Assembly (NCBI RefSeq): GCF_000379085.1
Contig: NZ_KB905378.1
Span: 529,075 to 593,074, forward strand
Source of the DNA: Halomicrobium katesii DSM 19301
Lineage (GTDB): Archaea; Halobacteriota; Halobacteria; Halobacteriales; Haloarculaceae
Direction of reading: 5' to 3'
DNA: 64,000 bases
Below, piece by piece: positions 1 to 8,025 of this stretch. Below the pieces are notes generated by a model, which was not told the DNA's origin, searched no databases, and saw nothing but the letters and a program-made list of their open reading frames with translations. Each line of letters starts with the position of its first letter. Positions within the stretch are counted from its first letter, which is position 1. Made by a program: the position numbers and the translations under genes.

Positions 1-947
1 GCCACCTCTGCCGGGGATTCGGCGTAGGGCGTCGCCCCCGCGACGTTGGCGATGCCGTGTGGGACCAGCGCGGTCGCGTTCGCGTCGCCCAGTCCGGCGA
101 CGACGGCCTCGACGGCCTCGACGGTCTCGTTGCGCGCGGCCTCGTTGCGGCTCTCGACGGTGTGGTGGACGGCACCCGCTCCCTCGCCCACGTCGACGTT
201 GTACCGGACCGCGCGGGCGAGCAGGGCGATCCCCTCGCCGACGGCGGTCTCCGTGTCGTCGCCGTGTGCCAGCCGCGTCGCGACGGCGCTGGAGAGGGTA
301 CAGCCCGAGCCGTGGGTCGCCGCCGTGTCGATCCGGTCGTGTCGGTAGGTGTGGACGGTCTCGCCGGTGACGAGCGTGTCGACGACGGCGTCGCCGGGGA
401 CGTGTCCGCCCTTGACCAGGGCCGCGTCGGCACCCATCGCCACGAGCGCCTCGCCCGCGCGCCGCGCCGCCTCGGCGTCGGTCACTTCGATGTCGGTCAA
501 CACCTCGGCTTCGTCGGCGTTCGGCGTCACGAGCGCCGACGCCGCGATCAGCTCCTCGTAGGCGGCTTCCGCCGCCGGGTCGAGCAGTCGGTCCCCGCTG
601 GCGGCGACCATGACGGGGTCGACGACCAGTCCCGGCAGCGTCTCGGCGTACTCGGTGACCGTCTCGACGATCGCGCTCGTCGACAGCATCCCCGTCTTGA
701 CCGCCGCTACGTCGAAGTCCTCGACGACGGCGTCGATCTGCTCGCTCACCGTCGCCGGGTCGAGCGTGGTCACGTCCCGGACGCCCCGCGTGTTCTGTGC
801 GGTGACGCCGGTGATCGCCGTCGTCGCGAACGCGCCGCCCGCTTCGATCGTCTTCGTGTCGGCCTGAATCCCCGCACCGCCGCCGCTGTCGCTGCCGGCG
901 ATCGACAGGACGACCGGGGGCGTGACGGGCGCGGCCTCTCGTGTCAT
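1..947 (-). CDS. thiD: ThiD-ThiN: HMP/HMP-phosphate kinase fused to a thiamine-phosphate synthase domain (3' end cut by window)
   Basis: Read from an ATG at 947-945, the protein opens with a ribokinase-type core, SIAGSDSGGGAGIQADTKT near residues 14-32. It continues through ALVKGGH and the anion-hole motif HGSGCTLSSA. This kinase phosphorylates hydroxymethylpyrimidine and its monophosphate in thiamine pyrophosphate synthesis. After about residue 265 the sequence (VESRNEAARNETVEAV onward) looks like the ThiN-type domain that many archaea fuse to ThiD in place of ThiE. The reading frame is still open at base 1, so the C-terminus is outside the window. It is transcribed away from the small genes at 1081 and 1396. 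Confidence 0.93.
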   Translation of the reverse strand, partial: MTREAAPVTPPVVLSIAGSDSGGGAGIQADTKTIEAGGAFATTAITGVTAQNTRGVRDVTTLDPATVSEQIDAVVEDFDVAAVKTGMLSTSAIVETVTEYAETLPGLVVDPVMVAASGDRLLDPAAEAAYEELIAASALVTPNADEAEVLTDIEVTDAEAARRAGEALVAMGADAALVKGGHVPGDAVVDTLVTGETVHTYRHDRIDTAATHGSGCTLSSAVATRLAHGDDTETAVGEGIALLARAVRYNVDVGEGAGAVHHTVESRNEAARNETVEAVEAVVAGLGDANATALVPHGIANVAGATPYAESPAEV

Positions 948-1080
948 GTGTGAGGACAGGGCGACCCGGCCCTAATGGATGGTGATCCTGGTCTCGCTGC
1001 GAATCGCCGCGAAATTAATAATATTTATGATATGTGGTCGTGTACGTCTGTCAACCCGGGTCGCCGGGTGGCATGGGACG

Positions 1081-1230
1081 ATGACACGCACAGTCGATCG
1101 AACAGGTGGGGAACAGAGCGACAAGTACGGGACGTTCATGACGGGCGACGGGAACTTCGTGGTCTACGACCGCGAGAATCCGGACGCCTGGATCCAGTCG
1201 GACTTCGCACTGGATCTGAGTGGGCAGTAG
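1081..1230 (+). CDS. Small conserved haloarchaeal protein, copy 1 of a tandem pair
   Basis: A 49-residue acidic protein. Its second half, FMTGDGNFVVYDRENPDAW followed by IQSDFALDL, is nearly repeated by the protein encoded at 1396-1575. The ATG at 1081 is preferred to upstream starts because only this part matches the paralogue. An AT-rich stretch at about 1011-1032 (a TTTATGATA-type box) could be its promoter. No catalytic motif, signal peptide or membrane segment is visible. The family resembles short uncharacterised haloarchaeal DUF proteins (a DUF7331-like assignment is from memory). Function unknown. Confidence 0.75.
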   Translation: MTRTVDRTGGEQSDKYGTFMTGDGNFVVYDRENPDAWIQSDFALDLSGQ

Positions 1231-1239
1231 CCGTCGATC

Positions 1240-1270
1240 GCACGCGTCCACGGCGTGCGCGGCTTTTCTT
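1240..1270 (+). terminator. Hairpin plus T-run after the first small gene
   Basis: GCACGC at 1240-1245 pairs with GCGTGC at 1253-1258 across a 7-nt loop, and GGCTTTTCTT follows at 1261-1270. It lies 10 bases after the stop codon at 1230, so it fits a transcription terminator. Archaeal termination depends mainly on the T-rich tract. Confidence 0.5.
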
Positions 1271-1395
1271 GTCCGGATCGTCGTAGCGATCTCTCCGACA
1301 GCAGCGAGTCCTAGTATGGTATTATCACTCCCTATTGTATTCGGGAAAGGCTTATGTCCATCATTCCATTGTGAATCGGTACCGCATTCCAATCG

Positions 1396-1575
1396 ATGAC
1401 CGAATCAGACACCAGTTCCGACGCGACGACCGACGACGAACCCAGCGCCGACGAACAGTTCGGCGCGTTCACGACCGACGACGGCGACACTATCGTCTAC
1501 GATCGGACCAACTCGGCGGCCTGGATCCAGTCGGACTACGCCGTCGAGGTGGGCGGGGACACCTCCTCGGCTTGA
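1396..1575 (+). CDS. Small conserved haloarchaeal protein, copy 2 of a tandem pair
   Basis: A 59-residue, very acidic protein with the same core as the upstream gene: FTTDDGDTIVYDRTNSAAW then IQSDYAVEVGG. The N-terminal 25 residues (many S, T, D, E) are extra and look disordered. The pairing of F-T-x-DG-x(3)-VYDR-x-N-x(2)-AWIQSD in both proteins shows an ancient tandem duplication, since spacing is kept but many other residues differ. No function can be assigned. The conserved aromatic, charged core could be a small folded domain or a binding peptide. Confidence 0.75.
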   Translation: MTESDTSSDATTDDEPSADEQFGAFTTDDGDTIVYDRTNSAAWIQSDYAVEVGGDTSSA

Positions 1576-1633
1576 TACCGAAGACACACGACCGGCCAAC
1601 GCTCTTCCGTCCGGACTGCAAAGCGCGGGTAGG

Positions 1634-2296
1634 ATGACCGACACCGACGCCGCCGACCGGCCGGAGTCGCCGACGACGACCGACGAGATCGCGGTCTACT
1701 CCGACTACGTCTGTCCGTTCTGTTATCTCGGTCGCGAGTCGCTCAGACAGTTCCAGGCGGATCGGGACGAGCGGTTGCGCATCGACTGGCGACCGTTCGA
1801 TCTGCGTCACAACAAACGCAATCCCGACGGCTCGATCGACCACTCCGTCGACGACGGCAAAGACGACGACTACTACGAACAGGCAAAGGAGAGCGTCCGC
1901 CGCCTGCAAGCGGAGTACGACGTGGAGATGAGCCTCGATCTGGCCAGCGAGGTGGACTCGCTGTCGGCCCAGATCGCCTCCTACCACGTCAAGACGACGG
2001 CCGACTACGAGACGTGGCTCGACTTCGACACGAGCATCTTCACGGCGCTGTGGCAGGAGGAACGCGACATCGGCGATCCGGACGTGCTGGCCGACCTCGC
2101 CGAACGCGCGGGTCTGGACGGCGACGAGGTCCGCGCCGCACTCGACGACGAGACGCTCCGCGAGGCGGTCACGACGCGCTTTACAGAGGCCCAGCGCGAG
2201 GGGATCACCGGCGTCCCGACCTTCGTCTACGACGGCTACGCCGCCCGCGGGGCGGTCCCCCCGGAACAGCTCGAACGGCTCGTCGACGGAACCTGA
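1634..2296 (+). CDS. DsbA-family (FrnE-like) thiol oxidoreductase
   Basis: A 220-residue protein with a thioredoxin-fold start, IAVYSDYVCPFCYLGRESL, carrying the CPFC redox motif at about residues 30-33. A helical insertion follows (residues 60-130), and the C-terminus GITGVPTFVYDGY supplies the cis-proline (VP) of the fold. This is the layout of the FrnE/2-hydroxychromene isomerase-like branch of DsbA proteins. There is no signal peptide, so it probably acts in the cytoplasm, for example in disulfide isomerisation or oxidative-stress defence. The exact substrate is unknown. The start at 1634 is 58 bases after the preceding small gene. Confidence 0.85.
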   Translation: MTDTDAADRPESPTTTDEIAVYSDYVCPFCYLGRESLRQFQADRDERLRIDWRPFDLRHNKRNPDGSIDHSVDDGKDDDYYEQAKESVRRLQAEYDVEMSLDLASEVDSLSAQIASYHVKTTADYETWLDFDTSIFTALWQEERDIGDPDVLADLAERAGLDGDEVRAALDDETLREAVTTRFTEAQREGITGVPTFVYDGYAARGAVPPEQLERLVDGT

Positions 2297-2641
2297 TCGC
2301 GGTCGGCTCTCCGCTCCCCGCTCGTCATACTGCCGGTTGTCCGTCTATCTCGGATTTCTCGACCCCCGAGCCGCGAATAACGGCTGTGATGGAACGGGTC
2401 TCATACGGGCGGTTGTCGTTGCGTCTCGCGGAGTGGCCACTGTTCAATACAGAGGGTATAGCCAGCACGACATCAGTTCGGAAAGCAGGAACGATGAACG
2501 TGAGTGGTCTGCATCCACTAATAGATGAAACGGGGCGTAGTGAACGACACAGAAAAGAAGGGTTACGTGTGTCCACTAACCTAGAATAGCTCTATTAGCC
2601 CCTCTAATTGCTATTTTCACATATTCCCAAAAAGAGAGAAC
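2297..2641. other. Intergenic stretch entering an AT-richer island, with repeat-like motifs
   Basis: No convincing gene. GC content falls from about 2440 onward, marking the start of the island that runs to about 4560. It contains TCATACTGCCGGTTGT at 2325-2340 and TCATACGGGCGGTTGT at 2401-2416, both resembling the ends of the palindromic elements at 3970 and 4569. An imperfect palindrome, CTAGAATAG/CTCTATTAG, lies at 2581-2598 just upstream of the gene at 2642 and could be a regulatory site. Confidence 0.5.
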
Positions 2642-3718
2642 ATGCAAGATATAAAGTACTCTCAGATCCGTATCTATGGTATGCTCACTAGCGGCGACGA
2701 GGAATCCCTCCTTGCTGATATTAAAGAGGGAATCCAATACGCTCTTTTCCTAGGCAAGGAACGAGGGCGCTTTGCGGAGGAGGACATCAGGCTCGATAAG
2801 ATTCGTCTAAACAAGCTTCAGTACATCGTCAACGAAGATCGAGACCTTGGCCTGAGCTTTGGCTGGTATAAATACGGCCCCGCTCCAGAGGACGTTACTT
2901 CCGACCATAATACAACTCTGATGCCAGCACCGGGGAGCGAGATCTCGCATCTTGAGGAGTCTCGGCTACCGACAAGAGACTCTCTCTCAACCGAGGAGTT
3001 TGCCTACTATTTCATCTCAGAACTCGGCGAGGAGTTCGATAAGATTGTGACAGCTGAGAACACTAAGGAGTATCTGGAGGTTTTTTACGCCAAATACGCC
3101 CCAAGGGACCGATATGCGGCGCGATATACTGACCTGTATATTGCCAGTGCGCGTCTTCAGCAGACTCTCGACAAAATCAAGGATGACGGGAGTTGGCACG
3201 AGGACTCCACACACTACTACTACGAACTAGAGAAGCGGTTCACTCCCGTTATCAATGAGGTGGCAAAGCACGAAGAATTAGAGCATACTACCGAGCCGCT
3301 GAGAGAGTACCAAAAGGTCCTCACCAGCGTTATCGCTGAGGCAGACGCTATGGAAGAACTATCTTCGGGGCAAGATGCATTCATCAGCAATGCAGTTCGG
3401 AAATTCTACAGCACGATTTGGGACTTCGTTGCACAGGAGGTCTCATTGAAGACGATGCGTGGCGATAACGTTGACTCCCTTCGGCCCAGCGTAGAGGCTA
3501 CCGTAAAAACGTACCGAGGCGGATCTTGGGTTGATGAGCTTGACTCAATTCGAGATCGGCGAGGGAACTTCGACCTTGACCCTGATCGAGAACCGTCGGA
3601 GCCTCAGGGAAATAGCGAGACTGGGGAACAATCCATAGACGAGTCTCTTCTGAATGCGGTTTCCCGGACGGGTGTAGAAGCTATCAAGAGGGCAGAAAGA
3701 GAAGTTACGCAAGAATGA
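2642..3718 (+). CDS. Panacea/SocA-like protein, candidate antitoxin of a PemK/MazF-type module
   Basis: A 358-residue protein encoded in noticeably AT-richer DNA than its neighbours. The N-terminal part contains IRLNKLQYIVNEDRDLGLSF followed by GWYKYGPAPEDV. This resembles the KLQKLLY...W-x-YGP pattern of Panacea/SocA antitoxin domains, though the match is by eye only. The middle (residues 120-290) is helical and charged, and the tail (300-358) is acidic and probably flexible. Its stop overlaps the start of the PemK/MazF-like gene by 4 bases (ATGA), so the two are translationally coupled and a toxin-antitoxin pairing is likely. The antitoxin role is inferred. Codon use suggests horizontal transfer. 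Confidence 0.6.
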   Translation: MQDIKYSQIRIYGMLTSGDEESLLADIKEGIQYALFLGKERGRFAEEDIRLDKIRLNKLQYIVNEDRDLGLSFGWYKYGPAPEDVTSDHNTTLMPAPGSEISHLEESRLPTRDSLSTEEFAYYFISELGEEFDKIVTAENTKEYLEVFYAKYAPRDRYAARYTDLYIASARLQQTLDKIKDDGSWHEDSTHYYYELEKRFTPVINEVAKHEELEHTTEPLREYQKVLTSVIAEADAMEELSSGQDAFISNAVRKFYSTIWDFVAQEVSLKTMRGDNVDSLRPSVEATVKTYRGGSWVDELDSIRDRRGNFDLDPDREPSEPQGNSETGEQSIDESLLNAVSRTGVEAIKRAEREVTQE

Positions 3719-4169
3719 GTTTTCCCGAATATGGAGACCTCATTCACGTCAATTTCATCGACAGCGAAGAATCCCCTCCGGGAGAATTCGAGGACCCCCA
3801 TCCTGCTGTAGTCGTGCAACACACGAGCGATGAGGATAGGGGTGTGGTTGTGGCACCGGTCTCTTCAAGAGACAGGCAGAGTTGGGCTCGAGAGGTGCAG
3901 TTGCCAGGTACCGTCAATGGATTAGATGAAGATTCAGTAGTAATTCTGAATCTCATCACGACCGTGTCATACGGAAAGTTGTAGGTCTTTACCAGATCGA
4001 CCGCACGCCATCGTGCGGTCGACTGGGTAAACGCCTACAACCGTCCGTATCATTCGCAGAGCGAGTAAAGGCAAATGATGACGATAGCAATTCGTGGAGA
4101 TTAGGCAAAATCCCACCGAAACACATGGAAGACATCCAAAACAAACTCGGAACACTGTTCCACTGCTAG
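3715..4169 (+). pseudogene. PemK/MazF-type toxin gene split by an 80-bp palindromic element
   Basis: The 5' part (3715-3966, 84 codons) begins FPEYGDLIHVNF and includes HPAVVVQH and GVVVAPVSS. This is the SH3-like barrel of PemK/MazF mRNA endoribonucleases (GD-hhhv ... hRPhVVvq ... hhhhpihs). The frame then enters the inserted element and stops at 3982-3984, giving a truncated 89-residue product. The missing end resumes after the element: from 4050 the codons read SFAERVKANDDDS and then GKIPPKHMEDIQNKLGTLF, ending at TAG 4167-4169. Removing the 80-bp element plus one copy of the TCA duplication gives a continuous 123-codon gene of normal family length. The truncated toxin is probably inactive, since the C-terminal helix is lost. 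Confidence 0.8.
3970..4049. mobile_element. Palindromic MITE-like element, copy 1 (inside the toxin gene)
   Basis: An 80-bp nested inverted repeat beginning TACGG and ending CCGTA. TTGTAG near the left end pairs with CTACAA near the right end, and an inner stem TCGACCGCACG pairs with CGTGCGGTCGA. It is flanked by TCA at 3967-3969 and TCA at 4050-4052, a 3-bp target-site duplication. The element has no coding capacity. The 3-bp TNA-type duplication is typical of IS5-family (IS1031-like) transposases, so mobilisation in trans by such an enzyme is a reasonable inference. Confidence 0.85.
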
Positions 4170-4568
4170 ACTTAGATACCGGCCGATAGATATTCCCACG
4201 GTAGTGCGGCTTCAAGCACAAACTGTTATACTCTCGGTATTGGCCGTCTATCGGTCGTACCTATCAGTTCAGCGTTGAAGAGATAGTAGAAGTCTTCGGT
4301 GTCTTCGTATACGTGTGGAGATCGGAGTTGATCGGATCCTCCATCAACCCTCTCCCCACCGAGTCACCGCTAATATACTTCACAGTTCTCTGTTTACGCC
4401 CACTCGTTACGGCATGTTGAATGCGCGCTGTGTATCTTGCTGGCCGAACCGAATATCATCAAACCTGGTAGGAAATCCGGTGGTCAATGAGCAAACCCAC
4501 TTGCCGGACCATTCGCCCACTTTCGACTGAAAGAATGGGTTTGCAAGCGGTTTTACGACGCGCTCTGA
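4170..4568. other. Non-coding, AT-richer stretch between the toxin remnant and element copy 2
   Basis: No start-to-stop frame here looks like a real protein. Around 4262-4310 a frame reads FSVEEIVEVFGVF, which could be a scrap of a decayed gene, but it runs into stops quickly and cannot be assigned. Base composition is like that of the preceding island. Confidence 0.4.
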
Positions 4569-4648
4569 TACGGAAAGTTGTAGGTCTTTACCAGATCGAC
4601 CGCACGCCGTCGTGCGGTCGACTGGGTAAACGCCTACAACCGTCCGTA
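4569..4648. mobile_element. Palindromic MITE-like element, copy 2
   Basis: An 80-bp element that differs from copy 1 by a single base in the loop (gccgtcg instead of gccatcg). It is flanked by TGA at 4566-4568 and TGA at 4649-4651, again a 3-bp direct repeat but a different one from copy 1, so the insertion was independent. It lies between the island and the 3' end of the thioredoxin-like gene, and could fold into a strong hairpin in transcripts from either side. Confidence 0.85.
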
Positions 4649-4671
4649 TGAAACAGTGACAGCCGGCAGTA

Positions 4672-5007
4672 TCACTCGGCTTCGGTGACGAACGCGCGCA
4701 CGTCGTCGACCGGGACGAACCCGTCTTCGAGCGTCTCGACGAGTTCGCCGTCGACGAACAGCAACAGCTTCGGCACCGACCGCACGTCGTACTCGTCGAC
4801 GAGAACGGCGTCGTCGCGGGGATTCATCGTCGCGACCGTCGCGTCGGTCCCCTTCGCGACCGCGTCGAGTACCGGAGCCATCGCCTCGCACAGCGAACAG
4901 CCCTTCGTGTGAAACTCCACGAGCAGCCGCTCCTCGCTGGCGATCAGGTCGTCGAGCTCCGGCTTCGAGTCGAGCAGGTGTGGACGGGGCTGTGTCTCCG
5001 TGGCCAT
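4672..5007 (-). CDS. Thioredoxin-like protein with CSLC motif
   Basis: A 111-residue single-domain thioredoxin fold. [20 protein letters not shown] carries the active-site pair CSLC (residues 36-39) in place of the usual CGPC, and [13 protein letters not shown] gives the cis-proline loop. The variant middle residues suggest a specialised redox partner rather than the general thioredoxin. There is no export signal. It is divergent from mutS (ATGs 112 bases apart). Its stop codon at 4672-4674 falls in a TGATACTGCCGG-type repeat motif, only 20 bases from element copy 2. Confidence 0.85.
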   Translation of the reverse strand: MATETQPRPHLLDSKPELDDLIASEERLLVEFHTKGCSLCEAMAPVLDAVAKGTDATVATMNPRDDAVLVDEYDVRSVPKLLLFVDGELVETLEDGFVPVDDVRAFVTEAE

Positions 5008-5082
5008 ACCTCTCTTTGGTCGCCCAGACGCATACGGTTGTCCCCGTCGTTCGCCTCGGCGGCCGAGACACCGCGCCGACCC

Positions 5083-5092
5083 GCAGTATATT
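5083..5092 (+). promoter_or_regulatory. TATA box of mutS
   Basis: GTATATTTGG lies about 30 bases before the ATG at 5120. That is the spacing expected for a leaderless haloarchaeal transcript starting at or just before the start codon, and it supports choosing 5120 over the upstream in-frame ATG at 5000. Confidence 0.55.
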
Positions 5093-5119
5093 TGGGCGGG
5101 CGGGGCTTCCCTCTCGGGT

Positions 5120-7813
5120 ATGGACGCGGCGCTGGGACCTCCCGAGAAGATGGCCGAGCGGGCCGACGAGCTGACGCCGATGATGCGCCAGTACTACGAG
5201 CTCTGTCGGGCCTACGACGACTCGCTGGTCCTGTTTCAGGTCGGGGACTTCTACGAGGCCTTCTGCGGTGCCGCCGAGCGGGTCGCCCGGCTCTGTGAGA
5301 TCACGCTGACCAAGCGCGAGGACTCCACCGGGCAGTACGCGATGGCCGGCGTCCCCATCGACAACGCCGAGAGCTACGTCGAGACGCTGCTCGACGCCGG
5401 CTACCGCGTCGCCATCGCGGACCAGGTCGAGGACCCCGACGCGGTCAGCGGCGTCGTCGACCGGGCGGTGACGCGGATCATCACGCCGGGGACCCTGACC
5501 GAAGACGAGCTGCTCGACTCGCCGGACAACAACTACGTCGCCGCGCTGACCGCCGACGGCCGCCGCTACGGGCTGGCGCTGCTGGACGTGTCGACGGGCG
5601 ACTTCTACGCGACCAGCGCCGACGCCGTCGACGCCGTCGCCGACGAGGTGGGTCGGTTCGCACCCGCGGAGGCGATCGTCGGCCCCGGCGTCGACGTGGA
5701 CGAGGATCGGATCTTCGAGGCGGCAGCGATGGTGACGCCGTACGACGAGTCGGTGTTCGCCTTCGAGGACGCCGCCGACCGAGTGCGGACGTACTTCGGC
5801 GAGCCGGACGCGCTGCTGGCCGACGACCTGGAGGTGCGAGCCTGCGGCGCGCTGCTTGCGTACGCCGAGTACACCCGCGGGGGCGGCGCGGGCACGAGCG
5901 ACGAGATCGCAGACGACGACGGCGGGCAACTGACGTATCTCACGCACCTCACGCGTTACGACCCCCGTGAGTACATGCTGCTGGACGCCGTCGCGCTCGA
6001 CAGCCTCGAACTGTTCGAGCGCCGGGCGGTGCGGGGCCACGAGGGGCGGACGCTGGTCGACACCGTCGACGAGACCGCCTGCGCGCTCGGCCGGCGACGG
6101 CTCGGCGACTGGCTGCGCCGGCCGCTGCTCGACGCCGACCGAATCGAACGCCGCCACGAGGCGGTCGCCGAACTCGTCGAAGCGCTCCAGCGCCGCGAGC
6201 GACTCCACGCCCTGCTCGCGGACGTGTACGACCTCGAACGGCTGATCTCTCGCGTCTCGCGCGGGCGAGCCAACGCGCGGGACCTGCGCTCGCTCGCGGC
6301 CACGCTCGCGGTCGTCCCCGACGTGCGCGAGCAGCTGGCCGACGCCGACAGCGCCCTGCTCGCGGACCTCCACGAGGGGCTCGATCCGCTGGCGGACGTG
6401 CGCGAGGAGATCGAGGCGGCCATCTGTCCGGACCCGCCCCAGGAAGTCACCGAGGGCGACGTGATCCGCGAGGGGTACGACGACGACCTCGACGCGCTGC
6501 GCGAGACCGAGCGGTCGGGCAAGCGGTGGATCGACGACCTGGAGATCAACGAGCGCGAACGCACCGGGATCGACTCGCTGAAGGTCGGGCACAACTCCGT
6601 CCACGGCTACTACATCGAGGTGACCGACCCGAACCTCGACAGCGTCCCCGACGACTACGAGCGCCGCCAGACGCTGAAAAACTCCGAGCGCTTCGTCACG
6701 CCCGAACTCAAGGAGCGCGAAGAGGAGATCGTCCGGGCAGAGACGGCCGCCGACGACCTCGAATACGACCTGTTCTGTGAGGTCCGGTCGGCGATCGCGG
6801 CCGAGGCCGAGCGCGTGCAGGCGCTGGCCGACCGCCTGGCGACGCTCGACGCGCTCGTGGCCTTCGGCGAGGTGGCGGCGGCACACGACTACTGCCGACC
6901 CAGCGTCGGCGGGGACGCCATCGACGTGACCGCCGGCCGCCACCCCGTCGTCGAGCGCGCCGAGGCGTCGTTCGTTCCCAACGACGCCCGCCTCACTCCG
7001 GACTCGTTTTTCACGATCCTCACCGGCCCCAACATGAGCGGGAAATCGACGTACATGCGCCAGATCGCGCTCATCTGCGTGCTGGCACAGTCCGGGAGTT
7101 TCGTCCCCGCTCGCGAGGCGAGTCTGCCGATCGTCGACCGCGTGTTCACCCGCGTCGGTGCGAGCGACGACATCGCTGGCGGGCGCTCGACGTTCATGAT
7201 CGAGATGACCGAACTCGCCGACATCCTCCAGGGTGCGACCAGCGACTCGCTGATCCTGCTGGACGAGGTCGGCCGGGGGACCTCGACGGCCGACGGGCTC
7301 GCCATCGCCCGCGCCGTCACCGAACACGTCCACGACGAAATCGGGGCGTACACGCTCTTTGCGACCCACCACCACGAGCTGACGGCCGTCGCCGACGAAC
7401 TGCCCGGCGTCCGCAACCGCCACTTCGAGACGCGCCACGACGGCGACGGCGTCGTCTTCGAGCACAGCGTCGCCCCCGGCGCGGCCGCGGCGTCCTACGG
7501 GATCGAGGTCGCGGCCCTGGCCGGCGTACCCGATTCGGTGGTCGAGCGTTCGCGGACGGTGTTGGCAGGCGAGGACGAGCGAAGCGAGTCCTCGGACGCC
7601 GAAAACGGCGCGGCGGCCCAGGTGTCGGCCCGGGCGAGCGAGCCGCCGTCGGCGTCGACCGACGGCCACGCCGTCGAGCCAGCGACCGGTGACGAGAGCG
7701 GAGCTGACGCCGACCCGCTCCGCAAGCGGCTGGCACAGCTGGACGTGGCGACGATGACGCCCATCGAGGCGATGAACGCCCTCGCCCGGCTACAGGACGA
7801 CATCGCGGACTGA
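5120..7813 (+). CDS. mutS: DNA mismatch repair protein MutS
   Basis: An 897-residue MutS1-type protein. The mismatch-reading motif GDFYEAF (F44, E46) is in the N-terminal domain. The connector, lever (residues 260-560) and clamp regions follow, and the ABC-type ATPase has Walker [10 protein letters not shown] near 636-644 and Walker B with signature [12 protein letters not shown] near 715. FATHHHELT and the C-terminal dimerisation helices follow. It binds mismatches and recruits MutL. Between residues 815 and 865 there is a variable, S/E/A-rich linker that contains a GAGCGAAGCGA-loop hairpin (7570-7594). The frame is open further upstream, but those 40 residues are Arg-rich and overlap the divergent gene, so 5120 is the start. 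Confidence 0.95.
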   Translation: MDAALGPPEKMAERADELTPMMRQYYELCRAYDDSLVLFQVGDFYEAFCGAAERVARLCEITLTKREDSTGQYAMAGVPIDNAESYVETLLDAGYRVAIADQVEDPDAVSGVVDRAVTRIITPGTLTEDELLDSPDNNYVAALTADGRRYGLALLDVSTGDFYATSADAVDAVADEVGRFAPAEAIVGPGVDVDEDRIFEAAAMVTPYDESVFAFEDAADRVRTYFGEPDALLADDLEVRACGALLAYAEYTRGGGAGTSDEIADDDGGQLTYLTHLTRYDPREYMLLDAVALDSLELFERRAVRGHEGRTLVDTVDETACALGRRRLGDWLRRPLLDADRIERRHEAVAELVEALQRRERLHALLADVYDLERLISRVSRGRANARDLRSLAATLAVVPDVREQLADADSALLADLHEGLDPLADVREEIEAAICPDPPQEVTEGDVIREGYDDDLDALRETERSGKRWIDDLEINERERTGIDSLKVGHNSVHGYYIEVTDPNLDSVPDDYERRQTLKNSERFVTPELKEREEEIVRAETAADDLEYDLFCEVRSAIAAEAERVQALADRLATLDALVAFGEVAAAHDYCRPSVGGDAIDVTAGRHPVVERAEASFVPNDARLTPDSFFTILTGPNMSGKSTYMRQIALICVLAQSGSFVPAREASLPIVDRVFTRVGASDDIAGGRSTFMIEMTELADILQGATSDSLILLDEVGRGTSTADGLAIARAVTEHVHDEIGAYTLFATHHHELTAVADELPGVRNRHFETRHDGDGVVFEHSVAPGAAAASYGIEVAALAGVPDSVVERSRTVLAGEDERSESSDAENGAAAQVSARASEPPSASTDGHAVEPATGDESGADADPLRKRLAQLDVATMTPIEAMNALARLQDDIAD

Positions 7814-7982
7814 TTCTGTTGGCCGTAACCGTCCGCAAAACGCCGTCGTCTCGGCGGTCTGTCTCCCGTTCGTACCGCCAGCATCCGGAGACGACCACCC
7901 GATGGTACCCATCGATATATAGGACTCTATCGAGATCGTATCGGTACGTACCGCACCGAAACGAACGTACCACCAAGTACCC

Positions 7983-7993
7983 CTATTATAAAC
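7983..7993 (+). promoter_or_regulatory. Probable promoter of the pst operon
   Basis: CTATTATAAAC lies about 40 bases upstream of the pstS ATG at 8026. Just before it (7942-7975) are several GTACC/GGTAC half sites, which may bind a phosphate-responsive regulator. The same CTATTATAAA box, with the same distance to an ATG, recurs at 30669. Confidence 0.5.
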
Positions 7994-8025
7994 GAGTTTA
8001 GTAATCCTCCGTCCGGTTTCTGGTG

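Noticed and set aside
4262-4312. Transposase remnant (frame reading FSVEEIVEVFGVF)
   Set aside because: Too short and ends in stops. No transposase motif such as DDE residues can be recognised.
4634-7669. Very long (1011-codon) open frame antisense to mutS
   Set aside because: It is Arg/Val-rich, covers a clear MutS gene and is caused by the GC-rich codon pattern. Its end reads into element copy 2.
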